A stretch of 64,000 bases of DNA from Polyangium mundeleinium (GTDB taxonomy: Bacteria; Myxococcota_A; Polyangia; Polyangiales; Polyangiaceae), in the NCBI RefSeq assembly GCF_028369105.1, contig NZ_JAQNDO010000001.1:8154501-8218500 (forward strand), given 5' to 3'. Below, one piece after another: positions 56,507 to 64,000 of this stretch. Position numbers and translations under genes: made by a program. The notes below the pieces were generated by a model. That model made no database searches, was not told the DNA's origin, and worked only from the letters and a program-made list of their open reading frames with translations. The number at the start of each line of letters is the position of its first letter. The first letter of the stretch is position 1.

Positions 56507-56724
56507 GCCGGCCAAGAAAGATGACACGAACCGGGCGCCTGTGACGGACGTACTCTGTCCGATCACCGGTGAACTTGTCCGGTGAAGACCGAAACGGGCA
56601 GCCGGCACCTCGGGTTCGTGTCCTGGACGACGGATCAGCGGGGTACCACTGAACAGGTCGGACCGAGGAGGGAGCCGGCGTGCAGCGGCGCGACCTCGCC
56701 CCGCGCCCTGCGTCCGCCTCCGCC

Positions 56725-59553
56725 TCACGCGCGGACGTGGATCACCTGCCCCGGGTCGAGCAGGTAGCCGTCGTCGCGCGTGCGGAGCACGTCACGCAGG
56801 CCCAGCGAGCGCAGCGTGGCGATCGCCACGTACATGCGGTTCTCGGCGACCCCGCGCCGAGGCCGCTCGTCAGGCCAGGCGCTGGCGAAGAGCTCCGCGA
56901 GCGACAGGGCGGCGCCGGGGCTCCGGCGCAGGTGCTCCACGAGCCGGGCCAGGATCGCCCGAAGCACGGGCCTTCGACCGAGATCCACGGGCGTCCCCCC
57001 GCGCGGCGTGAACCACGAGCCGTCGGCCGCCACCTCCGGAGCCGAGGCAGCCCCGGCGCGCGTCGAGGGCGCCGGAAGCGGGCCTTCGAGCGCGGCGAGC
57101 TCGGCCCGCAAGAGCCGCGCGGCGAGCCGGATGTCAGCCCAGGACGCGGCGGCGGGCGACGCGGATGGGATCCGGCTCCCCTTGCGCCGCCCCTCCACGC
57201 GAGGGCGCAGCGCGCCCGCCTCGACGTCCGAAAGGCGCCGGTGCGCGCGGCGCGCGAGGCGCTTGCAGCCTTCGTCGTCCCCGCGCAGGTCCCGCGCACG
57301 CCGCGCCTCGTCGACCTCGAGCAGACCTCCGAGGACATGGAGCACCCCGGCCACCCATTTCGGCGGCTCCGCGCCGCTCACGAGCTCGCTCGCGACCTGG
57401 AAAAGCGCCCTGGCGTCGACGGCGCGGCCCTCGAGCGCCTCCGCGGCGCCGGCGAACGCCATGAAGGTCGCGCGCGCATGGCGGTTTCCCACGTCCTCCA
57501 GCAGCAAGGCCGCTTGGCGGAGGTGCGCGCGCGCCTCGCCCACGCGGCGCTGCAAGAGCTCCACCACGCCGAGGGATCCCACCACCAGGCCTTCGGCGAG
57601 CCTGTGCCCGAGCTGCCGGGCGAGCGGCATCGCTTCGAGCAGCCGCGCCTCCCCGCGATCGAAATCGCCGAGATCGCTCTCCAGCAAGCTCAGATAGACG
57701 AGCGCGCGGCACTCGACCTCGCGCGCGCCGTCCGCGCGCGAGCGGGACAGCGCCTCCTCGAGGGCCACGCGCGCTTCGGCGTGCCGCCCTTGCTCCACCG
57801 AAAGGCTCCCGACATGAACCATCGTGGAGAGCAAGAGCCGCCGGTCCCCGACCTCGCGGACCAGGTGCAAGGCTCTCTCGGCGAGCTCACGCGAGCGGGT
57901 CTGCAAGCCGTGCGTATCGAGCACGAGCAGGAGGTGCAGCGCGCGCGCTTCTCCGTACCGATCACTCCCGGCGAGGAAGCTCGCGCGCGCCCTCTCGGCG
58001 TGCTGCGCCGCGTCCGCGAACGCCGTCGCGTCAAAGCACAGGTACGCGTGCACGAGCGCGGCCTCGCCCTCGAGCGTCGGGTCCGCGAGCCCCCTCGCGA
58101 GCTCGGCCGCTTTCACCACGCGGGCGAGCGCCGCGCGGGTCTCGCCCATGTATCGCTCCTGCTCGGCGCACGCGAGCGCCGCGCGCGCCGTGAGCGCGGC
58201 GTCGCCTGCGCGTTCGGCGAGCACGGCACTCGCGCCAAACATCTCCTGCCGCGCTCGCAGCGGGGAGGACGCAATCAACACGGGGCCGAGGGCGAGCGCC
58301 GCGCGCGCCGCGAGGGAAGGCGCCCGCTCGGCGAGGCGCAGATGAATGGCGAGGAGGTTTTCGCGTTCCCGCCCGAGCTTCGCACAACACGCATCCGCGT
58401 CGGGCCCCACGGCGCCGCGCGCCCATCGCTCGGCGAGCGGGACATAAAAACATGCGTGCACGAGCTCTGCGGCGGCGCGCTCCGGGCCCTCGCCGAGGCG
58501 CGCGGCGGCATAATCGCGCACGCTCTCGCCGAGGCGGTAACGAGCCTCTCCCTCCGGCTCCACGCGCTCGCGGCTCAGGAGGGATTGCTCGCACAGGGAT
58601 TCCAGAAGGTCGAGCGTGAAGGGAGCCCTTTCGGCCGCGCCCTCCGCGAGCAGCGCCTCGGCGGCATCGAGGTCGAAGCCGCCCGCGAACACGGACAAGC
58701 GCGCGAGCGCGCGTTGCTCGGGCGTGTCGAGCAGCTCCCACGACCCATCCAGGGCAGCGAGGAGCGAGCGCTCGCGGACCATCGCGGGGGTCTCCTGCAA
58801 TCGCGGCGCGCGCGCGGCGCCTGCGGGAGGCTTCAAGAGCTCGAAACGGCGGGTCAACCGGGCGCGGAGCTGCGGGAGCGTCAGGATGTCGGCCCGCGCG
58901 GCGGCCAGCTCGATGGCGAGCGGGTTCCGATCGAGCCGCATGACGAGCTCCTCCACCTCGCCCCGATTGCCTTCGCCCATCACGAAGCCGGGCTGGACGG
59001 CGCGGCACCGTGCTTCGAAGAGACGCGCGGCGGCGCGGCTCGGGAGGGGATCGAGGCGAAGGCGAGCTTCCTCCGGGATGCGCAGCGGCGCGCGCGACGT
59101 CACGAGCCAGCGCACGCCTGTCGCCCCCGCCGCGAGCGTGGACAGGAGCGCGACGCCTTTGCCGTCCACCTGCTCCAGGTTGTCCAGCACGAGCAGCAGC
59201 GGCGCGCGCGCCGAGAGCTCCGCCGTCATCAGCTCGACCGAAGGGCCGCGCGGCCCGACCTGAAGGGAGAGCGCCTGCGCGAGCGCCGTGAGGAGCGCGT
59301 CGGCGCCCCGCGCACGCGACAGATCCACGCCCCCCACGGCCCTCCGCCCGCCGGCGAGGGCGCGCCTCGCATACTGGAGCGCGAGGCGCGTCTTGCCGAT
59401 CCCGGCAGGCCCGAGCACCGAAACGAGCCGGGCGCCTTCGCGAAAGAGCGCGCCGATCCGGCGCAGCTCTCGCACGCGCCCCACGAAGCTCGTCGTCGGC
59501 TCGGGCAGGCGCGCGCCGAGGGGCAGCTCGCTCGGAGCGCGCGACCGGGACAC
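56725..59553 (-). CDS. STAND-type ATPase regulator with C-terminal winged helix (AfsR-like)
   Basis: Regulator of 942 residues. The N-terminal NTPase has Walker A GPAGIGKTRL near residue 50, Walker B LLLVLDNLEQV near 122, GSWELLDTPEQRALARLSVF and other NB-ARC/STAND features. The middle 450 residues are TPR-like helices (ALHLVREVGDRRLLLSTMVH, GEARAHLRQAALLLEDVGNR). The last 70 residues form a winged helix (GVAENRMYVAIATLRSLGL then TRDDGYLLDPG). In AfsR/MalT-type proteins the DNA-binding domain is activated when a ligand opens the NTPase. The winged helix is at the C-terminus rather than the N-terminus. The start is GTG at 59553. It is divergent from an FG-GAP lipoprotein gene, a possible target. 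Confidence 0.85.
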   Translation of the reverse strand: MSRSRAPSELPLGARLPEPTTSFVGRVRELRRIGALFREGARLVSVLGPAGIGKTRLALQYARRALAGGRRAVGGVDLSRARGADALLTALAQALSLQVGPRGPSVELMTAELSARAPLLLVLDNLEQVDGKGVALLSTLAAGATGVRWLVTSRAPLRIPEEARLRLDPLPSRAAARLFEARCRAVQPGFVMGEGNRGEVEELVMRLDRNPLAIELAAARADILTLPQLRARLTRRFELLKPPAGAARAPRLQETPAMVRERSLLAALDGSWELLDTPEQRALARLSVFAGGFDLDAAEALLAEGAAERAPFTLDLLESLCEQSLLSRERVEPEGEARYRLGESVRDYAAARLGEGPERAAAELVHACFYVPLAERWARGAVGPDADACCAKLGRERENLLAIHLRLAERAPSLAARAALALGPVLIASSPLRARQEMFGASAVLAERAGDAALTARAALACAEQERYMGETRAALARVVKAAELARGLADPTLEGEAALVHAYLCFDATAFADAAQHAERARASFLAGSDRYGEARALHLLLVLDTHGLQTRSRELAERALHLVREVGDRRLLLSTMVHVGSLSVEQGRHAEARVALEEALSRSRADGAREVECRALVYLSLLESDLGDFDRGEARLLEAMPLARQLGHRLAEGLVVGSLGVVELLQRRVGEARAHLRQAALLLEDVGNRHARATFMAFAGAAEALEGRAVDARALFQVASELVSGAEPPKWVAGVLHVLGGLLEVDEARRARDLRGDDEGCKRLARRAHRRLSDVEAGALRPRVEGRRKGSRIPSASPAAASWADIRLAARLLRAELAALEGPLPAPSTRAGAASAPEVAADGSWFTPRGGTPVDLGRRPVLRAILARLVEHLRRSPGAALSLAELFASAWPDERPRRGVAENRMYVAIATLRSLGLRDVLRTRDDGYLLDPGQVIHVRA

Positions 59554-59670
59554 CTTAAAGAACCTTAGAACGCACGCGCGCGCCCTGGTTTATGTCGTCG
59601 CTCGGTCTCCCGCTGCGCATGTTCAAGGCGAGCGGTCATGGCGGCCGCGTTCTTAAGGAGCATGGCACAG

Positions 59671-61146
59671 ATGAGAACGAAGATGAATCTCGCGGGGCGG
59701 GGCCGCGTGGTGATGGTCGGGCTTGCGCTCGCGCTCGTCGCGGGTGGTTGCAAACATCCAGGGGAGGACCCGGGCAGCACCGGCGATTCGGGCGGTACGG
59801 GGGGCTCCGGCGGGATGGGGGGCTCCGGCGGTGCGGGGGGCGGGGAAGACAATGCTTTGCTCCTCGAGCCGCGCGCCGGTTCTTGCGAGATCCTGTGGAT
59901 CGCCGGTGGGAAAACCGCGTCGGAAGGGCTCGGCAACAACGTCGTCGGCGTCGGGGATGTCAACGGCGATGGCCTTCGTGATCTCGTCGTGAGCCGCAAT
60001 CAAGGCAAAGCCACGGCCCTGGTCGTCCTCTCGGGCAAGGATGGGACGCGGCTTGGCGAAACCGTCCTCGGGGGCAGTGCATACGTGCGGGCCGTGGGCG
60101 GCGATTTCGACGGCGATGGCGTCGAGGAGGTCGCCGCCCACGAGCGTGTATGCGAGGAGGACGACGGGGGTTCCTCCGGGGGTTCCTCGAGCCCCCTCGC
60201 GTGCGCCACGAATGTCCGCGTCTTCTCGCCCAAGGGGTTCGAGGAGCGGTTCACGCGCCTGGGCCAAGGAACGCCGGCCGGGGATGGCTTGGGTCATGGC
60301 ATCACGCTCGCGGAGGATCGCAATGGCGACGGCAAGCCGGACTTTTTCGTGGGCAGCTCCGGGTTCAGCATGCAGCTCCCCGGCTGGGTGGAGCTCTCTT
60401 CGGGCGCGGACGCGTCGGTGTTCGCGAAGCCAGAGACGCCTGCCGAGGCGAGCCCTGTTTATGGAGCCAATCTCGCGACGGTGCCCGACGCCGACGGCGA
60501 CGGCCTGCGCGAGCTTTTGGTCGGCGACGTGTACGCGGCCAACTTCAAGGGGCGCGTGCAAGCGATCGGCTCACTTGCGGGAGACCCGCTGTGGACCTAC
60601 GTGGGCGAAGCGGGCAGCCAGGGGGGCACGCCGGACTTGATCGGCAATCCCCTCTCGACCCACGGCGACGTGAACGCGGATGGATATCCCGATGTGATCG
60701 TGGGCGCGCATAACCACGCCTCGCTCGTGCCGAATGGCGGGAGGGTCGTCGCGCTAGACGGGCGCACCGGCGACGCGTTGTGGACGAGCAAGGGAGATCG
60801 CGCCGATGACCATCTCGGTGTGGCCCTGGCGTCTGCGGACGACGTGAACGGCGATGGCGTGCCCGATGTCATCGCAGGTGCGAACGGCGTCAGCCTGGAC
60901 ATCGTGGTGCTCGGAATGACCGGGCGCGTCGCTGTGCTGAGCGGGAAGGACGGCGCCGTGCTCATCGACGTGGTCCACGTGCTCCCTCCGGACAACGTCG
61001 GCATTTATGGCTTCGGGACCGGCGTCGCGCTGCTCGGAGATCTCGACGGCGACGGCAAGGGAGAGATCGCCGTCAGCGCGCCGGGAGCGCCCTTCGACGG
61101 TCATGCGGGCGCCGGGCAGGTGATGGCCTTGCATTGCACGCCCTGA
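59671..61146 (+). CDS. FG-GAP-repeat lipoprotein
   Basis: Protein of 491 residues. Lipobox VAGGC near residue 27, a Gly/Ser linker (GGTGGSGGMGGSGGAGGG), then repeated calcium-binding blades: GVGDVNGDGLRDLVVS, GGDFDGDGVEEVAAH, AEDRNGDGKPDFFVG, HGDVNADGYPDVIVG, ADDVNGDGVPDVIAG and LGDLDGDGKGEIAVS. This makes an integrin-like propeller on the cell surface. ATG at 59671 is chosen because AAGGAG lies ten bases upstream; Met at 59662 and 59638 are alternatives. It is divergent from the STAND regulator, with about 117 bases between. No MYXO-CTERM is present. Confidence 0.83.
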   Translation: MRTKMNLAGRGRVVMVGLALALVAGGCKHPGEDPGSTGDSGGTGGSGGMGGSGGAGGGEDNALLLEPRAGSCEILWIAGGKTASEGLGNNVVGVGDVNGDGLRDLVVSRNQGKATALVVLSGKDGTRLGETVLGGSAYVRAVGGDFDGDGVEEVAAHERVCEEDDGGSSGGSSSPLACATNVRVFSPKGFEERFTRLGQGTPAGDGLGHGITLAEDRNGDGKPDFFVGSSGFSMQLPGWVELSSGADASVFAKPETPAEASPVYGANLATVPDADGDGLRELLVGDVYAANFKGRVQAIGSLAGDPLWTYVGEAGSQGGTPDLIGNPLSTHGDVNADGYPDVIVGAHNHASLVPNGGRVVALDGRTGDALWTSKGDRADDHLGVALASADDVNGDGVPDVIAGANGVSLDIVVLGMTGRVAVLSGKDGAVLIDVVHVLPPDNVGIYGFGTGVALLGDLDGDGKGEIAVSAPGAPFDGHAGAGQVMALHCTP

Positions 61147-61231
61147 CGCCCCGCTCCCGCCGCCACGCCCGCAATCCGCTTCCGCTTCGGATTCCGTCAC
61201 CCCTGACCCGGCGTAACCCGCGGGATCTGCG

Positions 61232-61543
61232 GTGGAGCCAGCTCCTGCGACGTTGAAGACACAAGGCATTGAACAGCTATCGCTGTTCGGGCAGATGGAG
61301 GCTCCGTCGGGTTTTGACGCGGGCAAGATGCGCCGCAAGCCGTGGGCGTGGCTCTTGCGGCATGTGTTTGCGATTGACGTGACGGTGTGTCCCGAATGCT
61401 CGGGCAAAATGCGCTGGCGGGCGGTGGCGCTCACGCCCGAAGCGATTGCGGCGGGACTGGCTCGAGTCGGGCTCTCCCCACGCGGGCCGCCGAGGAGGCT
61501 AAGAGCGCCGAGGGGCCAGCTCTCGCTGCCGTTTCCGCACTGA
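61232..61543 (+). mobile_element. IS91-family (Y2) transposase, C-terminal remnant
   Basis: The 103 residues RKPWAWLLRHVFAIDVTVCPECSGKMRW and following match the C-terminal zinc-ribbon region of IS91-type transposases (written here in parts: WAWLLRHVF, then DVTVCPECSGKM). The end GQLSLPFPH is also typical. The N-terminal two thirds, including the catalytic His-Hyd-His and Tyr motifs, are absent, so the element is inactive. No terminal sequences were found. It marks a past insertion just upstream of the P450 gene. Confidence 0.7.
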
Positions 61544-61918
61544 CGCCGGCCCCCTGCACGCGTCCGATGAGCATCGGTCGTGGATGCACAGGTTTGCCCG
61601 ACAGCCAAGAACATTGCGCCCAATACGGAGAACGGGGACCCCCAGGGCAGGAAGCGGGTCTCCGAATTTCCTCCGCCCGCCACCCCGTCCTCGGGACCGG
61701 CGCCGCTACCAGGCGAAACCGGATTCGATTTCTGGACCCTTCCTGGCGCCTCTGCGCCCCGCGCGCGTTCTGGGAGCGGCGAGGAGCTTCCCGACCCGCG
61801 CCGTGCAAACCGTGCTCCGTGTCGTCGCAGCAGCGCTTGGCGGCGTTCGGGAGCGACCGCATGTAGTGGAGTGACGGCAAGTCGCAGTTGGGCGACGAGC
61901 ACCGTCACGGGAGCGAGT
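61544..61918. other. Gene-free stretch after transposase remnant
   Basis: No supported gene over 375 bases. Open frames on both strands lack ribosome sites and recognisable domains. The sequence probably consists of debris from the IS91-type insertion and of the truncated gene that follows. Confidence 0.4.
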
Positions 61919-62149
61919 ATGAAATCGAGTCCTCTGACCCTCGTCGCCATCGTATCGGCTTTCCTGGCCGGCGCCCCCATGTCGCGCCCTGCCATGGCCG
62001 CCGATCTTGTCCAGCTGAAACGATACTGGAGCCCGCCGCACCTGGATAACGTTACCGTCGCGACCGCAGCCGGCGAGGCGCCCAATCGCATCAATCATTG
62101 GCCAGCCGCGCCGGGAGCCCGCGTGCGTGGTGTCAGGAGGGCTTCATGA
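61919..62149 (+). CDS. Short secreted ORF, probably truncated gene
   Basis: Encodes 76 residues: a clean signal peptide (MKSSPLTLVAIVSAFLAGAP, cleavage near AMAA) and LVQLKRYWSPPHLDNVTVATAAGE, which resembles the first repeat of secreted myxobacterial proteins built from LYW-(x)-DNFTTAT-type units. The frame then loses that pattern and ends at the P450 start with an ATGA overlap. GGGAG precedes the start. It is most likely the 5' end of a gene cut by the nearby insertion, though translational coupling to the P450 is possible. Confidence 0.45.
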   Translation: MKSSPLTLVAIVSAFLAGAPMSRPAMAADLVQLKRYWSPPHLDNVTVATAAGEAPNRINHWPAAPGARVRGVRRAS

Positions 62150-63345
62150 ACCCTCCTGCGCCGCTGCCTCCGGAGGTGCTCGGGTCCGCTTCCACGATTC
62201 GGAACCCATACCCGGTTTATCGCGCCCTCCAGCATGCCTCGCCTGTGTGCTACACGCGGTTGCACGTTGCATCGCGCGAAGGCCGAAGCGAGCCGCCCTA
62301 TGTCTGGATGCTGCTCCGCCACAGGGAGGTGCTCGCCGCCCTCCGCGACCCTACCGCGTTCTGCGCGGCCACGCCACAGCTTCGGGAAGGCATCCCCCGG
62401 TTGATGCGTGTCCGGAGCACGCGGCCCCACCGCACGCATCTGTGGAGCCTGGTGAGCGAAGTATGCTCTCCGCAGCGGCTCAGCGCGCTCGCGGACCAGA
62501 TCCAGCAGATCGCAGGCGCGCTACTGGACACGGTGGGGCGAGGACCCGTGGAGTTCATGACGGCTTATGCCGCCCCTCTGTCCACGCGCATGATGGTCGC
62601 GGCGCTCGGCTTCCCGAGCGACGATGCGCCCCTGTTCAAGCCGTGGTGCGAAGCCGGCGTCGCCTACTCCAGCATGCCGTTGAAGGAGCGGCCTCAGGCA
62701 CTCCAGCAATTCACGGCTTACCTCCGGCAGGCGATCGCCGCACGCCGGGCCGAGCCGGCCGATGACCTCCTCTCCGCGATGATCGCGGCCGACATCGAGG
62801 GCGAGTCCCTCCCGGATGACGAGATCCGCGGCGCGATCGCGGGGGCGGTGATCTCCAGCAGCGAGGGTTCGGCCAACCTCCTCGGCAACATGATGGCCCT
62901 GCTCGGGGATCGCCCGGAGCTTTGGCGGCGAGCGCGCGAGGACAGGTCGCTCGTCGAGCCCATCGTCGAGGAGGCATTGCGCTACGAAAGCCCAATGCAG
63001 AGCTTCAGCCGGGTGACGACACGAGCGATCGTGGTCAGCGGCATGGAAATCCCGGAAGGTGAGCTCGTCGATCTGTGCTGCGGTGCGGCGAACCGGGACC
63101 CGGAGGTGTTCGAAGCCCCGGACGATTTCCGGCCCGAGCGCCCGACGAACCGCGAGCACCTGAGCTTCGGCCGGGGATCACGCTATTGCGCGGGCGCGCC
63201 GCTGATTCGCCTCGTGGCACGCACCACGCTCCATGCATTCCTCGATCGCTTCCCCACGCTGGGCCGGGGAGCGGCGGCGCCGGTCCGCCAGCAAGTGGCT
63301 CGGGTGGCTCTGGGCTACACATCGCTGCCGCTGGTGCTGGGCTAA
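62146..63345 (+). CDS. Cytochrome P450
   Basis: Soluble bacterial-type P450 of 399 residues, a monooxygenase needing ferredoxin or flavodoxin partners not present here. The K-helix ExxR is EEALRYES, and the haem-thiolate loop is FGRGSRYCAGAPL with the axial Cys; the usual His of FGxGxHxC is Arg. The I-helix reads AGAVISSSEGSANLL, where the oxygen-activating Thr of AGxDT is replaced by Ser/Gly, so oxygen activation may be unusual. The start at 62146 has AGGAGG six bases upstream. No biosynthetic cluster surrounds it; it follows a transposase remnant and a truncated gene. Confidence 0.9.
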   Translation: MNPPAPLPPEVLGSASTIRNPYPVYRALQHASPVCYTRLHVASREGRSEPPYVWMLLRHREVLAALRDPTAFCAATPQLREGIPRLMRVRSTRPHRTHLWSLVSEVCSPQRLSALADQIQQIAGALLDTVGRGPVEFMTAYAAPLSTRMMVAALGFPSDDAPLFKPWCEAGVAYSSMPLKERPQALQQFTAYLRQAIAARRAEPADDLLSAMIAADIEGESLPDDEIRGAIAGAVISSSEGSANLLGNMMALLGDRPELWRRAREDRSLVEPIVEEALRYESPMQSFSRVTTRAIVVSGMEIPEGELVDLCCGAANRDPEVFEAPDDFRPERPTNREHLSFGRGSRYCAGAPLIRLVARTTLHAFLDRFPTLGRGAAAPVRQQVARVALGYTSLPLVLG

Positions 63346-63467
63346 CGGGCAGCGTAGGCGCGCGGCAGCTTAGCAGGATCATCGCCCCCCGGCGAACGGG
63401 CGGCAGGCAAACGCGGCTGCATGCCGCACGGTCGCGACAGGCGCCGTCAAGGCCGGCGTGGGGGCGT

Positions 63468-64000
63468 TCAGGGGATGATTCTGGCGTCGGTCGCGATGAA
63501 GTCGATATGCGCCGCGCTGATTCCATCGCCGACGGCGACATGAACCCCCGCGCAGCCCTCGTTCATGACGGAGTTGATGCTCCAGTCGATGGTCTGGCTG
63601 GACGTGCTAGCGTTGCTGCTCATTGACAGTTCCAGGAGCACCATGTCCGTGTGCTCACCTGATAGCCGTCGCACCTCCTTGTAAATGTCCTTGCCGCCTT
63701 GCGTCCGGATCTCCTTGATGCGCGAGTCCTCCACGCTCAGCGTGAGGGGGAACTGACCATCCTCACGCAAGTCATGCGCGAGCTCGCGTGCCTCGCGGTG
63801 GAGATGGGCTCTGGCCTCCGGCATCGTCTGGTGGCGAGCGATGGACGTCCCCCGGGCAAGGAACTGCCCCTTCACGAGGTAGCCCGAGCGCTGGATGTTG
63901 CCTCCGTTCGGGATCAACCCCACCTCGAGCCACTGTCCTATAGCGCCCCATTCTCTTGGCTGGAGGAAGGGATCCTCGATGGGCTGCATCACGGTGATCT
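63468..64000 (-). CDS. Unidentified protein, 5' end outside window
   Basis: At least 177 residues open at the right edge; the frame continues upstream of the first in-window GTG at 63992, so the start is probably outside. Visible features are PFLQPREWGAIGQWLEVGLI, a basic helical part (EARAHLHREARELAHDLRED), SGEHTDMVLLELSMSSN and a C-terminal GISAAHIDFIATDARIIP. No signal peptide, membrane segment or known motif is seen. It is convergent with the P450 gene, with 122 bases between. Its role cannot be stated. Confidence 0.55.
   Translation of the reverse strand, partial: ITVMQPIEDPFLQPREWGAIGQWLEVGLIPNGGNIQRSGYLVKGQFLARGTSIARHQTMPEARAHLHREARELAHDLREDGQFPLTLSVEDSRIKEIRTQGGKDIYKEVRRLSGEHTDMVLLELSMSSNASTSSQTIDWSINSVMNEGCAGVHVAVGDGISAAHIDFIATDARIIP

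Noticed and set aside
56680..59568. Plus-strand open frame of 962 codons opposite the STAND regulator
   Set aside because: The minus strand has Walker A, Walker B, TPR and winged helix; the plus frame is His/Arg-rich without motifs.

Overview
The window looks like chromosomal DNA from a myxobacterium of the Polyangiales (Polyangium/Sorangium-like). The DNA is very GC-rich. It is dense with lipoproteins and secreted hydrolases. It carries a MYXO-CTERM sorting tail, RsbR-like PAS-STAS regulators, a STAND/AfsR-type regulator, an imuA-imuB-dnaE2 mutagenesis cassette and an orphan protein of the eCIS-associated type. No rRNA, tRNA or CRISPR array was seen. Taxonomy is inferred from gene content only.

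Layout. 0-5.9 kb: a sigma-54 activator (cut by the left edge) behind a Blh-like persulfide-metabolism hydrolase, a perfect 9-bp inverted repeat, two PAS-STAS regulators and a methyltransferase; the second PAS-STAS gene is coupled to an outer-membrane protein and a mono-haem lipoprotein. 5.9-18 kb: secreted and surface proteins (S41 peptidase, penta-haem cytochrome, transglutaminase-elicitor-like protein, clostripain-like and M15 peptidases, CocE/NonD hydrolase), which would suit a predatory or saprophytic scavenger. 18-22.3 kb: a large lipoprotein (seven FG-GAP blades, Cys-rich repeats, MYXO-CTERM) with a decayed tandem copy upstream. 22.3-30.4 kb: a 43-bp repeat array, then lipoproteins and an ECF sigma/membrane-protein pair in a stretch that looks lower in GC. 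30.5-37.7 kb: a membrane protein and a complete adaptor-RND-OprM efflux operon. 38-40.3 kb: two SnoaL-like proteins around a third PAS-STAS protein. 40.5-43.3 kb: a second 43-bp array, a decayed gene, a putative eCIS-cargo metallopeptidase, an S23-type four-helix-bundle gene with a terminator, a long inverted-repeat element and simple-sequence repeats.

43.3-50.6 kb: a four-gene overlapping envelope operon starting with an OmpA-like porin, then a haem-motif lipoprotein, a PlsC acyltransferase and another lipoprotein. 50.7-56.5 kb: the imuA-imuB-dnaE2 translesion mutasome with paired direct repeats at the imuA start. 56.7-61.1 kb: a STAND regulator divergent from an FG-GAP lipoprotein. 61.2-64 kb: a transposase remnant, a short truncated secreted ORF, a cytochrome P450 and an unidentified gene cut by the right edge.

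The most unusual items are the two seven-unit 43-bp arrays, the element with the four-helix-bundle gene and nested inverted repeats, the lone PHPATVVQ-motif metallopeptidase, the CTCAAG repeat tract ahead of the OmpA operon, the lipoprotein that carries both a lipobox and a MYXO-CTERM, and the inverted repeat whose half-sites match parS but are 3 bp further apart. All functions are read from sequence by eye; no database search was run.
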